64,000 nucleotides of DNA from Flavobacteriaceae bacterium UJ101 (GCA_001880285.1 CP016269.1:2428501-2492500), one strand, 5' to 3'. Positions 18,080 through 27,147 are shown, numbered from the stretch's first letter. The notes: generated by a model not told the origin, from the letters alone. Translations and numbers: made by a program.

Positions 18080-18413
18080 CTTCTTCTTCATTTTTAGTGT
18101 TAAATGCTGCATGAATAAAAAAGTTTAAAACATGTTTCTCAATTAAACTTTTTCTAAAAATAAGTGAGATAAAAAATAACCCAAGATGAACTAATCCTAC
18201 AACTACAAATCCAAAGGGTAAATCACCTTCAAAAAAATGTTTTCCTATGTACCATGAAACACCAAACATTAAAAAAAAGTACATAAAGAAAAAGAAAACA
18301 GCCAGTAATAAGATACTAGTCGTTCGTGCCAATCCTTTACCAACTCCTTCTACAACTTCTAGTTTTAGAAGTGATATTCGGTTGTTAAAATAATCTTTCA
18401 GATTTCCGATCAT
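18069..18413 (-). CDS. Holin-X-like (phage holin family) membrane protein
   Basis: A 114-residue protein with a short N-terminal amphipathic region (NRISLLKLEVVEG) and two long hydrophobic segments (about residues 30-52 and 58-82). It matches the layout of the Actinobacteriophage-holin-X/DUF1469-like family. Such proteins are chromosomal and not part of a prophage here. It is downstream of the YtxH gene, separated by a terminator-like hairpin, and overlaps the next gene. Confidence 0.75.
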   Translation of the reverse strand: MIGNLKDYFNNRISLLKLEVVEGVGKGLARTTSILLLAVFFFFMYFFLMFGVSWYIGKHFFEGDLPFGFVVVGLVHLGLFFISLIFRKSLIEKHVLNFFIHAAFNTKNEEEDEN

Positions 18414-18427
18414 AAGTTTTAAGAGAT

Positions 18428-18462
18428 TTAAAAAAAGCTGTTTTAACTTTTAAAAACAGCTT
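18428..18462 (-). terminator. Terminator or attenuator between the YtxH and holin-like genes
   Basis: Arms AAGCTGTTTT (18435-18444) and AAAACAGCTT (18453-18462) form a 10-bp stem with an 8-base loop, followed on the minus strand by seven T. It would cut most YtxH transcripts before the holin-like gene. Confidence 0.7.
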
Positions 18463-18479
18463 GATTTTTTTAATGATTT

Positions 18480-18746
18480 TTAAGCTTCTGTTAAATCTTC
18501 TGCTTTTTGAGCAAACTTTTCCTTACGGTCTTTAATTTTTTGCTCAACTTCAGATTTAACATTTTTTGCTTTTTCACTTAATTCTTCAGCGTATTTATCT
18601 AAATCTTTTTTATATTTTTTCGCTTGTTTGTTTAATTTTTTACGTGTTTCTTCTCCACTTTCAGGAGCCATTAATACTCCAGCAACTAAACCTGCTGCTG
18701 CTCCGATAATCAAACCTGCTAAAATAGAACCACCATTGTCTTTCAT
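18480..18746 (-). CDS. YtxH domain protein
   Basis: An 88-residue protein with an N-terminal glycine-rich membrane segment (GGSILAGLIIGAAAGLVAGVL), the YtxH-family LMAPESGEETRKKL motif and a highly charged helical tail, probably coiled coil. YtxH-like proteins are general stress proteins of uncertain function. It leads the three-gene minus-strand cluster, with a strong hairpin after it. Confidence 0.88.
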   Translation of the reverse strand: MKDNGGSILAGLIIGAAAGLVAGVLMAPESGEETRKKLNKQAKKYKKDLDKYAEELSEKAKNVKSEVEQKIKDRKEKFAQKAEDLTEA

Positions 18747-18827
18747 AACTGTATAATTTTTGTTTAAAGATATTGAATTAATTGTTTTTGTACTACATAA
18801 ATTTCAAAAATTATACCAAAAAATTCA

Positions 18828-18835
18828 TATTTTTG
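18828..18835 (+). promoter_or_regulatory. Candidate -7 element for the aminotransferase-murB operon
   Basis: TATTTTTG matches TAnnTTTG and ends 25 bases before the ATG at 18861. Confidence 0.45.
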
Positions 18836-18860
18836 GTTTTGAAAATAACAACGAAATAAA

Positions 18861-20093
18861 ATGCTTACAATATCTTCAAGAGGTCAAAATATGACAGAAT
18901 CGCCTATTAGAAAGCTTTCTAAGTATGCTGATCAAGCAAAAAAGGAAGGGAAAAATGTGATTCATTTGAATATTGGACAACCTGATATTCAACCACCAGC
19001 TGAAGTTTTGGCAGAAATGAGACAGTTAAATTTATCTGAAATTGCTTATGGACCTTCAGATGGATTAAAGCCTTTAAAAAAGAGTATTCAAAAATATTAC
19101 AAAAAGAATGCAATTGAATTAAAAGAGAAAGATATCTTAGTGACATCAGGGGCTTCAGAAGCGATACTTTTTGTGATGAATGCTGTGACCGATTTTGGAG
19201 ATGAAATTATTACATTTGAGCCTTTTTATGCTAATTATATAGGCTTTGCTATTTTTGAAGGAGTACAAATAAAAACAATTAAAGCCAATATTGAAGAAAA
19301 TTTTTCGTTACCTAATCTTTCTTTAATTGAAGAGCAAATATCACCGAAAACAAAAGCTATTTTGTTATGTAATCCTAATAATCCTACAGGTTATGTTTAC
19401 TCTAAGAAAGAGTTAGAATTATTAAAAGATATTGCTTTAAAACATGATTTATATTTAATTGTAGATGAGGTATACCGTGAGTTTTTTTATGATGATGAAA
19501 ATTCAACTAAAGGGAATTCAGTTTTAAATTTTCCAGAATTGAAGGATCATGCAATTATGTTAGATTCAATTTCAAAAAGATATAGTATGTGTGGTGCACG
19601 TATTGGTTGTATAGTTTCTCGAAATGAAAAAATTATGCAAACGATTATGAAATATGCCCAAGCACGTTTGTGTCCTCCTACTATTGCACAAGTTTTGGCA
19701 AATAAAGCGTATACGATTTCTGATGATTATTTAGAAAATGTTGTAAAGATTTATAAAGAGCGACGTGATTTTTTGATTGATCGATTATCTAAAATGGAAG
19801 ATGTGATGAGCTCTCATCCAATGGGTGCCTTTTATACTATGGTTCAATTACCTGTAGAAGACACAGATCATTTTGCACAGTGGATGCTTGAAAAATTTGA
19901 ATGGAATAATGAAACGTTAATGGTCGCTCCTGGGTCAGGTTTTTATAATAATCCAGAGGATGGAAAAAGAGAAATTAGGATAGCATATGTTTTAAATAAA
20001 AAAGAACTTGAAAAAGCATTGATTATTTTAGAAAAGGCATTGATTGAATATCCTCATACAATCAAAGAAAAAAACAAAATATTAGCTCAGTAA
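18861..20093 (+). CDS. Class I/II PLP-dependent aminotransferase
   Basis: A 410-residue fold-type I aminotransferase. It shows HLNIGQPDIQPP, the PLP-binding VTSGASEAI, the LCNPNNPTGYVYS motif, IVDEVYREFFYDD, and the Schiff-base lysine in SISKRYSMCGARIG. The closest familiar group is aspartate/aromatic aminotransferases (AspC/AspB-like). The exact amino-acid substrate cannot be fixed from sequence. Its stop codon shares one base with the start of murB (TAATG), so the two genes are tightly coupled. Confidence 0.9.
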   Translation: MLTISSRGQNMTESPIRKLSKYADQAKKEGKNVIHLNIGQPDIQPPAEVLAEMRQLNLSEIAYGPSDGLKPLKKSIQKYYKKNAIELKEKDILVTSGASEAILFVMNAVTDFGDEIITFEPFYANYIGFAIFEGVQIKTIKANIEENFSLPNLSLIEEQISPKTKAILLCNPNNPTGYVYSKKELELLKDIALKHDLYLIVDEVYREFFYDDENSTKGNSVLNFPELKDHAIMLDSISKRYSMCGARIGCIVSRNEKIMQTIMKYAQARLCPPTIAQVLANKAYTISDDYLENVVKIYKERRDFLIDRLSKMEDVMSSHPMGAFYTMVQLPVEDTDHFAQWMLEKFEWNNETLMVAPGSGFYNNPEDGKREIRIAYVLNKKELEKALIILEKALIEYPHTIKEKNKILAQ

Positions 20094-21112
20094 TGGATGT
20101 TAAACAAAATGAATCGTTAAAAAACTATAATACTTTTGGTATTGATGTAAAATCTGATTATTTCATTGAAATTCATAATCTTGAAGAATTAGAAGAATTA
20201 TTTTCTAGCTCAAAATACCAATCTTTGCCAAGATTAATATTAGGAGGAGGAAGTAATATTCTATTAACAAAAGATTTTGAAGGGATTGTAATCAAATTAA
20301 ATTTGAAAGGTATTACCGAAGAGAAAAAGGATGAAGATTTTGTTTATGTAAAGGCTGAAGCAGGTGAAAATTGGCATGAATTTGTTCAATGGAACTTAGA
20401 TCAGAATTATGGTGGATTAGAAAATATGTCCTTAATACCAGGGAATGTAGGAACGGCTCCTATGCAAAATATTGGAGCTTATGGAGTAGAGATAAAAGAT
20501 GTTTTTCATGAGTTGGAAGCTTTTGAAATAGCAACAGGAAAAAGAAAGGTTTTTTCTTTAAAAGAATGTGAATTTGGCTATCGTGAATCGATTTTTAAGA
20601 ATAATTTGAAAGGACAATATGTTATTGTATCGGTAACGTTTAAATTAACAAGACAAAATCATGTAATTAAAAAATCTTATGGAGCTATTCAAAGTGAATT
20701 AGAAAAAGAAAAAATTCAAAATCCAACAATACAAGAGATTAGTAAAGCGGTTATAACAATTCGTAAAAGTAAATTGCCTGATCCTAAACAAATAGGTAAT
20801 AGTGGAAGTTTTTTTAAAAACCCTATAATCTCAAAACAACATTTTGAAACATTACAAAAAAAGCATCCAAATTTAAATTCATACCCAATTAATGAAGGTG
20901 AGGTTAAAATTGCTGCAGGTTGGTTAATTGATCAAGCAGGATGGAAAGGAAAACGTTTTGGAGATGCAGGTGTTCATTCAAAACAAGCTCTTGTTTTGGT
21001 TAATTATGGAGAAGCAACAGGGAAGAATATTTATGATCTTTCTCAAGATATTATTGAAGATATACAGACAAAATTTCAAATTCGATTAGAAAGAGAAGTG
21101 AATATTCTATAG
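20093..21112 (+). CDS. murB: UDP-N-acetylmuramate dehydrogenase MurB
   Basis: MurB is the FAD enzyme that reduces UDP-GlcNAc-enolpyruvate to UDP-MurNAc in peptidoglycan synthesis. The 339-residue protein begins with the typical SLKNYNTFGIDVKS and has the FAD-binding LILGGGSNILLTKD. Later motifs are LIPGNVGTAPMQNIGAYG, FGYRESIFK (catalytic region), GNSGSFFKNP and a C-terminal GDAGVHSKQALVLVN. It fits type I MurB in length and motifs. It overlaps the aminotransferase by one base. Confidence 0.95.
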   Translation: MDVKQNESLKNYNTFGIDVKSDYFIEIHNLEELEELFSSSKYQSLPRLILGGGSNILLTKDFEGIVIKLNLKGITEEKKDEDFVYVKAEAGENWHEFVQWNLDQNYGGLENMSLIPGNVGTAPMQNIGAYGVEIKDVFHELEAFEIATGKRKVFSLKECEFGYRESIFKNNLKGQYVIVSVTFKLTRQNHVIKKSYGAIQSELEKEKIQNPTIQEISKAVITIRKSKLPDPKQIGNSGSFFKNPIISKQHFETLQKKHPNLNSYPINEGEVKIAAGWLIDQAGWKGKRFGDAGVHSKQALVLVNYGEATGKNIYDLSQDIIEDIQTKFQIRLEREVNIL

Positions 21113-21127
21113 ACTTTAGAATTTTCG

Positions 21128-21135
21128 TATCTTTG
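21128..21135 (+). promoter_or_regulatory. Candidate -7 element for the small membrane protein and sigma factor
   Basis: TATCTTTG matches TAnnTTTG and ends 21 bases before ATG 21157. It also covers the TTG that would extend the next ORF upstream, which argues for the ATG. Confidence 0.5.
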
Positions 21136-21156
21136 TATCATAATAAATCACTCAAA

Positions 21157-21369
21157 ATGGAATATTTGAAATTAACAGCCATTGTTATTTTATTGTTAGG
21201 ATTAGGATTTGCAGGGATTGCAATCAAAATTTGGGGTAAAAAAGATGGTAAATTTGCTGGAACATGTGCTTCTCAAAATCCACATTTAAATAAATCTGGA
21301 GAACCTTGCGGTTTTTGTGGAAAGCCTGTAGACCAATGTGAGAATAAAGAGAGCAATGTGACTGCTTAA
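21157..21369 (+). CDS. Small single-pass membrane protein with Cys-rich tail
   Basis: A 70-residue protein with an N-terminal membrane segment (LTAIVILLLGLGFAGIAIKI) followed by a short soluble tail holding four cysteines (GTCASQN, EPCGFCGKPVDQC). The spacing could bind metal or form disulfides. Similar short proteins are found in many Flavobacteriia, usually annotated only as membrane or secreted proteins. It precedes an ECF sigma-factor gene by 12 bases and probably shares its transcript. Confidence 0.75.
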   Translation: MEYLKLTAIVILLLGLGFAGIAIKIWGKKDGKFAGTCASQNPHLNKSGEPCGFCGKPVDQCENKESNVTA

Positions 21370-21381
21370 ACATTGGATACC

Positions 21382-21924
21382 ATGAAGATTGATATTCATG
21401 AGTTAGTTGCTCAAGCAAAAAAAGGAAAACCTCGTGCGCAAAATATTATTTTAAATACCTACTGGGATAATGTGTATTTTTATGTTTTTAGTAAAATTAA
21501 AAACGAAAATGATGCAGAAGATATTGCTATACAGACTTTTACAAAAGCATTTTCAAAATTAAAATTATACAATCCAGATTTTGATTTTAAAACATGGTTA
21601 ATTTCCATTTCTCATAATACCATGTTAGATTTTTTGAAAAAAAATAAAATTACACTTACTTCGGATATGGATTTTGCATTAGAAATTCCCATAGAAGAAC
21701 CTTCTCCTGAAGAAGAATTGATTAATAAACAAAAAATAATAGAAATAAAACGTTACGTAAAACAGTTAAAACCTAATTATCGTAAAGTAATCCAGATGCG
21801 TTATTTAGAGGAAAAAACGTATAAAGAAATTGCTGAGGAATTGAATTTGAGTATAAGTAACGTAAAAATTCAGGTACTTAGAGGAAAGAAATTACTTTTT
21901 GAATTAATGAAAAATCAAAAATAG
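21382..21924 (+). CDS. RNA polymerase ECF-type sigma factor
   Basis: A 180-residue two-domain sigma factor. Region 2 has ENDAEDIAIQTFTKAFSKL and DFDFKTWLISISHNTMLDFLKK. Region 4 has YRKVIQMRYLEEKTYKEIAEELNLSISNV in pieces. I use ATG 21382 rather than a TTG at 21373. No anti-sigma factor is next to it. The gene upstream codes a small membrane protein with a Cys-rich tail, which is worth testing as a membrane partner, but that is speculation. It is convergent with the histidine kinase, with a 5-base gap. Confidence 0.9.
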   Translation: MKIDIHELVAQAKKGKPRAQNIILNTYWDNVYFYVFSKIKNENDAEDIAIQTFTKAFSKLKLYNPDFDFKTWLISISHNTMLDFLKKNKITLTSDMDFALEIPIEEPSPEEELINKQKIIEIKRYVKQLKPNYRKVIQMRYLEEKTYKEIAEELNLSISNVKIQVLRGKKLLFELMKNQK

Positions 21925-21929
21925 GCTTC

Positions 21930-23951
21930 TTAAATACACTCATTTTTGAAAGTTAAATTAAATTCGGTATAGTTTCCATATTCAGAAATACACTCTATTT
22001 TACCTTTATGCGTGTCCATTATTTTTTTACAAAAATTAAGTCCAAGACCTAGTCCATTTTTACTAGAATCAATTTGTTTGTCTTTGTTAAAAATAAGAGG
22101 TATATCTTTTGGGAGGATTCCAATTCCATAATCTTTTATAGTAATTTCAATTGCTGTTTCAGATTCTGATTTAAGATATATTTCTATAACAATATCAGCA
22201 TCTTTTTTAGAATATTTTATGGCATTTTCTATTAAATTTTGAAACAATTCCATAATTAAAACTTTAATTCCTTGAATATTTATGTGATGAGGAATATTGT
22301 TTTCAATAGTCATATTTTTATCTGTTATGGCAAATAAAACATCATGAGTTTCATTTATTGTTTGATAAAGATTAATAGAGGTGAAGTGTTGTGAATTATA
22401 ATCACCTCGTTCCATTTTATAAAAAGCTCTTAGTTCATTAATTAAATAAATACTTTTATTGCTAAGTTTTGTGATCATATCAAGATAAGTTGTTTTTTCA
22501 TCTTTTGAAATTTCATCAAGCATTAACAATTGAGTTAAGTTTATAATCGAAGAGAGAGGACTTTTTAAATCATGAGAAATTACAGAAGTGAAAGTTTTTA
22601 AATTTTCATTATATTTTTGTAGCGTGTCATTTTTTTCTTCTGTTAGAGAAGCATTCATTTTTAATTGATAACTATAAAGTCCAAGAAATAACAATCCTAA
22701 TAATAACATAAAAGAGAATATAAAATAAACAGTTTTATACTTTTTATTTTGCTGTATTTTGTAGTTCTTTTCCTCTAATACTTTTTCATTTAACTCTTCT
22801 TTTATTTTTAGTTTTTGTCTTAGATATTCGTTGTTTGAATTTAAGATTTTGTTTAAATGATCTTCATTGACTTGATTTAATTTTTTATAATATTTTTTTA
22901 TGTTATTTATGTTATTTTCTTTTTCTGCAATTTTGGCTAAATAATTATAGGAAACTTTTTTATAGAAATTGTGAGATCCAAGGGAAGAATTTAAAACTTT
23001 AGTAAAAAGGTATTTAGCTTTCTCATAATTTTTAGTTTCATAGTAATTTTCCGCTTTTATAGATTCTCCTAAAGCAGAAAATCGACTATGAGACTCATTT
23101 AAAATTTGAATAGCTGAATCAGCATTTTTTAAGGATTGTGTGTAATTTTTTCTATTAAAATAGTATATGGCATTAAAAAGATGACCATAGCCTATTCTAA
23201 ATTTATCATTTAGAGTTTTAGCTAATGAATCAGACTTAGCCATGAAGTATAATTTTTGAGCTTTTATTTTGCTAATTAATTTTGCTTTATCACTAGAGGT
23301 TAATGAATCATCAAGATTATTTTTTTTATAAATGGATAGATACTTTAAATAATCATCGCTATTTTCTGTTTTTAATTCTCCTAATTCTCTTAAACACATG
23401 AATTTACCTAAATTGTAATACTCGTATAATGATTTAGTATAGTCAATATTATACTCTTGATTTAAAACAAATTTGTTTTTGAGAAAATCATATTTTTTCT
23501 TAAAATCGGTAAATTCTCCAAATAGAATATGTGAAGAGGTTTCAAGATAATTTGATAAATAAAAAGGATCTATAATATTATATTTTTTTGCTTCTTCTAG
23601 TACTTCTAAAGCTTTACTTTCTTCATCAAGGACGTTAAAATATTTATGTTCAAGGCATTTGAATAAATAGGATTGGGAAGGATTGAGTTGTTCAAAATTT
23701 ATTTTAGAAAAATAATAATGAACAGAATCCTCGTTACGATCTATAAAATAATAAGCAAGAACCCAGTTGCAATCAAATTTGTCATCATCTGATAAGTTTC
23801 TTTTTTTTAATTGCTCTTTTGCTAATTCGTATGCTTTTTGATCACTTTTTTCTAAAATAGATCGAATAACTTTATTGTTTATGATGTAAGAATCTTCTTG
23901 ACTAAAAAGAAGTTGAGAACAAAAAAATAAAAATAAAAAGTATTTTAACAT
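21930..23951 (-). CDS. TPR-containing membrane sensor histidine kinase
   Basis: The 673-residue protein has a signal peptide (LLFSQ at about 14-18), a long periplasmic TPR-like helical region (about 30-370), a coiled coil, one membrane segment near 405-428 (YFIFSFMLLLGLLFLGLY) and a cytoplasmic kinase. The HisKA domain carries FTSVISHDLKSPLSSI with the phospho-accepting His near residue 459. The HATPase domain shows NLIENAIKYSK, IKDYGIGILP and GLGLGLNFCK. It has no receiver domain of its own. The single-domain response regulator gene lies nine bases upstream, and the pair is probably one operon. Confidence 0.9.
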   Translation of the reverse strand: MLKYFLFLFFCSQLLFSQEDSYIINNKVIRSILEKSDQKAYELAKEQLKKRNLSDDDKFDCNWVLAYYFIDRNEDSVHYYFSKINFEQLNPSQSYLFKCLEHKYFNVLDEESKALEVLEEAKKYNIIDPFYLSNYLETSSHILFGEFTDFKKKYDFLKNKFVLNQEYNIDYTKSLYEYYNLGKFMCLRELGELKTENSDDYLKYLSIYKKNNLDDSLTSSDKAKLISKIKAQKLYFMAKSDSLAKTLNDKFRIGYGHLFNAIYYFNRKNYTQSLKNADSAIQILNESHSRFSALGESIKAENYYETKNYEKAKYLFTKVLNSSLGSHNFYKKVSYNYLAKIAEKENNINNIKKYYKKLNQVNEDHLNKILNSNNEYLRQKLKIKEELNEKVLEEKNYKIQQNKKYKTVYFIFSFMLLLGLLFLGLYSYQLKMNASLTEEKNDTLQKYNENLKTFTSVISHDLKSPLSSIINLTQLLMLDEISKDEKTTYLDMITKLSNKSIYLINELRAFYKMERGDYNSQHFTSINLYQTINETHDVLFAITDKNMTIENNIPHHINIQGIKVLIMELFQNLIENAIKYSKKDADIVIEIYLKSESETAIEITIKDYGIGILPKDIPLIFNKDKQIDSSKNGLGLGLNFCKKIMDTHKGKIECISEYGNYTEFNLTFKNECI

Positions 23952-23959
23952 GTGAAATT

Positions 23960-24364
23960 TTAAGATCTTAATTCAGTATTATATTTGTTTAATTGTTCAG
24001 TTAAGATCTCTAGGGTCATAGGGCGACTAATAATATTATTTATTGAAAATGTAGTACATTTTTGATACATATCAGCTGTTATATGAGCTGTTACAGCAAT
24101 AATAGGGGTTACTTTGTTTAGTAAACTTTCATTTCTGATTTTTATACTTGTTTCAAATCCATCTAAAATTGGCATTCTTACATCAATGAAAATAATATTA
24201 AACATTTCATTGTTTGTTATTTTAATAGCTTCTGCCCCACTTTCAGCTGTTTTAATTATGGCTTCAGGACTGATTATTGATAATTGTTTTTTTAGAATAA
24301 TAATATTTAATTTACTATCATCAACAATTAAAATTCTAATATTATTTAATGTATTACTTGCCAT
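23960..24364 (-). CDS. Single-domain response regulator (receiver only)
   Basis: A 134-residue REC domain with the acidic pair IRILIVDDSKLN, phospho-acceptor Asp in IIFIDVRMPILDGFE, a conserved T/A in PIIAVTAH and a Lys-equivalent region near the C-terminus that reads INNIISRPMTL. The usual conserved Lys before Pro (K-P) is therefore replaced by Arg (SRP), a mild departure from the consensus. With no output domain, it probably relays phosphate or binds a protein partner. It is co-oriented and nine bases upstream of the histidine kinase. Confidence 0.88.
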   Translation of the reverse strand: MASNTLNNIRILIVDDSKLNIIILKKQLSIISPEAIIKTAESGAEAIKITNNEMFNIIFIDVRMPILDGFETSIKIRNESLLNKVTPIIAVTAHITADMYQKCTTFSINNIISRPMTLEILTEQLNKYNTELRS

Positions 24365-24544
24365 TAGTAAGTGAAAAATATAAAGATGTAATTAAATAAT
24401 GACTCACATTATTGTATGTGTTAATATATAATAATTTTAATCTAATACAAATTTCATAAAAATAAGGTGTATTCTCACCATTTTATTGCACTTTAACTTT
24501 TATTTAAAAGAATTAGCTCTGCCATTTTGACAATAACATAGACT

Positions 24545-24560
24545 TGGCATGTACTTTGAA
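24545..24560 (+). promoter_or_regulatory. Sigma-54-like promoter candidate for htpG
   Basis: The bases TGGCAT-N5-TTGAA resemble the -24/-12 sigma-54 consensus (TGGCAC-N5-TTGCA), with the invariant GG present but the -12 GC changed to GA. It lies 46 bases before the htpG ATG. No TAnnTTTG element is seen in the same gap. It is motif evidence only. Confidence 0.35.
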
Positions 24561-24606
24561 AACTTTTCAATGATTTTTAGTATAAATATAAAAAGAAAAA
24601 TACAAT

Positions 24607-26502
24607 ATGTCAACAGGTAAAATTAATGTACAAGCAGATAATATCTTTCCCATTATTAAAAAATTCTTATACTCCGATCATGAGATCTTTTTGAGAGAGT
24701 TGGTTTCTAATGCAACAGATGCGACTTCTAAAGTAAAAGCATTAGCTTCTATTGGAGAATTTAAAGGAGAGATAGGAGAATCAAAGATTGAAATTAAAAT
24801 TGATAAAGAGAATAAAACACTTCATGTCATAGACCAAGGAATTGGTATGACAGCAGAAGAAGTTGAAAAATATATTAATCAAGTAGCTTTTTCAGGTGCA
24901 GAAGAATTTGTAAATCAATATCAGGAGAAGACTGATCAGGCTCAAGCTATTATAGGACACTTTGGGTTGGGATTCTATTCAGCCTTCATGGTAGCTGATA
25001 AAGTAGAAATTATTACAAAATCTTTTAAAGACGAACCAGCAGCTCATTGGACATGCGAAGGAGAAACGGATTTCACTTTAAATGAACATGATAAAAAAGA
25101 GCGAGGTACAGAAATTATTCTTCATATAAACGAAGAAAATAAAGAGTTCTTAGAAGAACATCGTATAAAAGAACTATTAAATAAGTATTGTAAATTTATG
25201 CCTGTTCCAATTAAAATGGGAACTCGTGAAGAGACAAAAGGAACAGGAAAATTTGAAGGAGAAGGAGAGGATAAAAAAGAAATTACAGAAACCATAACAA
25301 TAGATAATATTGTGAATAATCCAAATCCGGCCTGGGTTAAGAAACCTTCGGATTTAAAAGAGGAAGATTATTTGAATTTTTATCGTGAATTGTATCCAAT
25401 GCAATTTGAAGAGCCTTTATTTAATATTCACTTAAATGTAGATTATCCTTTTAATTTAACAGGTATTTTATACTTTCCTAAATTGAAAAATAATATGCAA
25501 GTGGAGAAAGATAAAATCCAATTGTATCAAAACCAAGTTTTTGTAACGGATAATGTAGAAGGAATTGTACCCGATTTCTTAACGTTATTACGTGGGGTAA
25601 TTGATTCTCCAGATATTCCATTGAATGTTTCACGTTCTTATTTACAAGCAGATGGTGCTGTAAAAAAGATTTCAGGTTATATTACGAGAAAAGTAGCTGA
25701 TAAATTTAATTCATTATTTAAAAATGATCGAGAAGATTTCCAGAAAAAATGGGATGATATTAAAATTATTGTAGAATATGGAATGCTTACTGAAGATAAA
25801 TTTTTAGAAAAGTCAGATAAGTTTACATTGTATAAAACAGTAAATGATGCTTATTTTACATTTAGTGAGTTACAAGAAAAAATTAGTGAAACTCAAAAAA
25901 ATAAAGAAGGTAAAATAGTGGTGCTATATGCTTCAGATAAGATAGGACAACATAGTTATATCGAATCTGCTAAAGCGAAAGGATATGAAGTGATTATTTT
26001 GGATTCTCCATTATCATCACATTTAATTCAAAAATTAGAACAAAAACACAGTGATTTTATCTTTACACGAGTAGATGCAGATCATATTGATAAATTAATC
26101 CAAAAAGAAGAAAATACAACTTCTAAATTATCAGATGAAGAACAAACTGAATTAAAAGATATTATTACAGCTAATGTAGAAACACCTAAGTTTACGGTTC
26201 AGTTAGAGAATATTGATTCTTCAGATCAACCTTTTATCATTACAGTTCCTGAATTTATGCGTCGTATGAAAGAAATGAACCAGATGGGAGGTGGAATGAT
26301 GATGGGAATGGGAGATTTACCAGAATCATATAATTTGGTTATTAATACAAATCATGAATTAGCAGGGAAAATATTAAGTGCTCAAGAAGAAGAAAGAGCT
26401 ACTTTAATTAAAAGAGCAATGAATTTAGCTCTATTAAGTCAAAATTTATTACATGGAGAAGCCTTAACTAACTTTGTAAAAGAAGGGTTTTCTAAATTAT
26501 AA
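24607..26502 (+). CDS. htpG: Molecular chaperone HtpG (Hsp90)
   Basis: This 631-residue Hsp90 has the GHKL ATPase N-domain with FLRELVSNATDATSK, DQGIGMTAEEV and GHFGLGFYSAFMVA. The middle domain contains NVSRSYLQADGAVKKI, and the C-terminal dimerisation domain follows. The sequence is slightly acidic with a Met/Gly-rich stretch (MGGGMMMGMGD) near residue 560, where some other bacterial Hsp90s are also variable. It is a single-gene transcript with a strong terminator. The upstream region lacks the usual housekeeping promoter motif but has a sigma-54-like one. Confidence 0.96.
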   Translation: MSTGKINVQADNIFPIIKKFLYSDHEIFLRELVSNATDATSKVKALASIGEFKGEIGESKIEIKIDKENKTLHVIDQGIGMTAEEVEKYINQVAFSGAEEFVNQYQEKTDQAQAIIGHFGLGFYSAFMVADKVEIITKSFKDEPAAHWTCEGETDFTLNEHDKKERGTEIILHINEENKEFLEEHRIKELLNKYCKFMPVPIKMGTREETKGTGKFEGEGEDKKEITETITIDNIVNNPNPAWVKKPSDLKEEDYLNFYRELYPMQFEEPLFNIHLNVDYPFNLTGILYFPKLKNNMQVEKDKIQLYQNQVFVTDNVEGIVPDFLTLLRGVIDSPDIPLNVSRSYLQADGAVKKISGYITRKVADKFNSLFKNDREDFQKKWDDIKIIVEYGMLTEDKFLEKSDKFTLYKTVNDAYFTFSELQEKISETQKNKEGKIVVLYASDKIGQHSYIESAKAKGYEVIILDSPLSSHLIQKLEQKHSDFIFTRVDADHIDKLIQKEENTTSKLSDEEQTELKDIITANVETPKFTVQLENIDSSDQPFIITVPEFMRRMKEMNQMGGGMMMGMGDLPESYNLVINTNHELAGKILSAQEEERATLIKRAMNLALLSQNLLHGEALTNFVKEGFSKL

Positions 26503-26524
26503 AATTTAAAAAGAAAATATTAAT

Positions 26525-26556
26525 AAAAACCAGTCTTTTTTAAAGACTGGTTTTTT
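26525..26556 (+). terminator. Terminator after htpG
   Basis: Arms ACCAGTCTTT (26529-26538) and AAAGACTGGT (26542-26551), extended by flanking A/T pairs, give a perfect stem followed by six T. The flanking A-run also makes it usable for the convergent acetyltransferase gene. Confidence 0.85.
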
Positions 26557-26562
26557 ATATAA

Positions 26563-27147
26563 TTACAATTCTTGAACTACTTTACAAGGGTTTCCAAAAG
26601 CTAATACATTATCAGGAATGTTCTTTGTAACAACAGAACCTGCTCCAATAGTGGTGTTGTTTCCAATTTTTACCCCTGGTAAAATAATGCTCCCGCCTCC
26701 GATCCATACTCTATTACCAATTGTAACAGGTTTACTCGAAGTAACAAAAGATGCTTGATTAGGTTTTGGGTTTGAGAGAATACGATCAGAAGCTTTAATA
26801 GGATGTGTAGCAGTATAAATTTGAACACTAGGAGCAATTAAACAATCTTCTCCAATTCGAATCTTGTTATCATCTAAAAATACACAATTCATATTAACGA
26901 CTGTATTTCTACCTATGTGAATTAATTTTCCATAATCACAGTGAAAAGGAGTTTCAATCCAAATGTTTTTTCCTGCAGTACCTAAAAGATTTTGTAAAAT
27001 TTCAATTCTTTTTTCGGAATCTTTTGAGTCTAAAGTGTTGTATTGTAAAGTTAATTTTCGTGCATGATGATAGAGCTGAATTAATTCAGGGTCTCGAGTA
27101 TTGTAAGGCTTTCCTTGAAGCATTTTTTCTTTTTCTGTCATTTTCAT
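26563..27147 (-). CDS. Maltose/galactoside O-acetyltransferase-like (LbH) protein
   Basis: A 194-residue left-handed beta-helix acetyltransferase. The N-terminal MLQGKPYNTRDPEL cap matches the Maa/LacA family. The helix shows FHCDYGKLIHIGRNTVVNMN, the catalytic-region ATHPIKASDR and hexapeptide turns IGNRVWIGGGSIILPGVKIG, ending in NPCKVVQEL. It would acetylate a sugar using acetyl-CoA; the sugar is unknown. I start at ATG 27147, because the twelve codons before it look like non-coding upstream sequence. Confidence 0.88.
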   Translation of the reverse strand: MKMTEKEKMLQGKPYNTRDPELIQLYHHARKLTLQYNTLDSKDSEKRIEILQNLLGTAGKNIWIETPFHCDYGKLIHIGRNTVVNMNCVFLDDNKIRIGEDCLIAPSVQIYTATHPIKASDRILSNPKPNQASFVTSSKPVTIGNRVWIGGGSIILPGVKIGNNTTIGAGSVVTKNIPDNVLAFGNPCKVVQEL

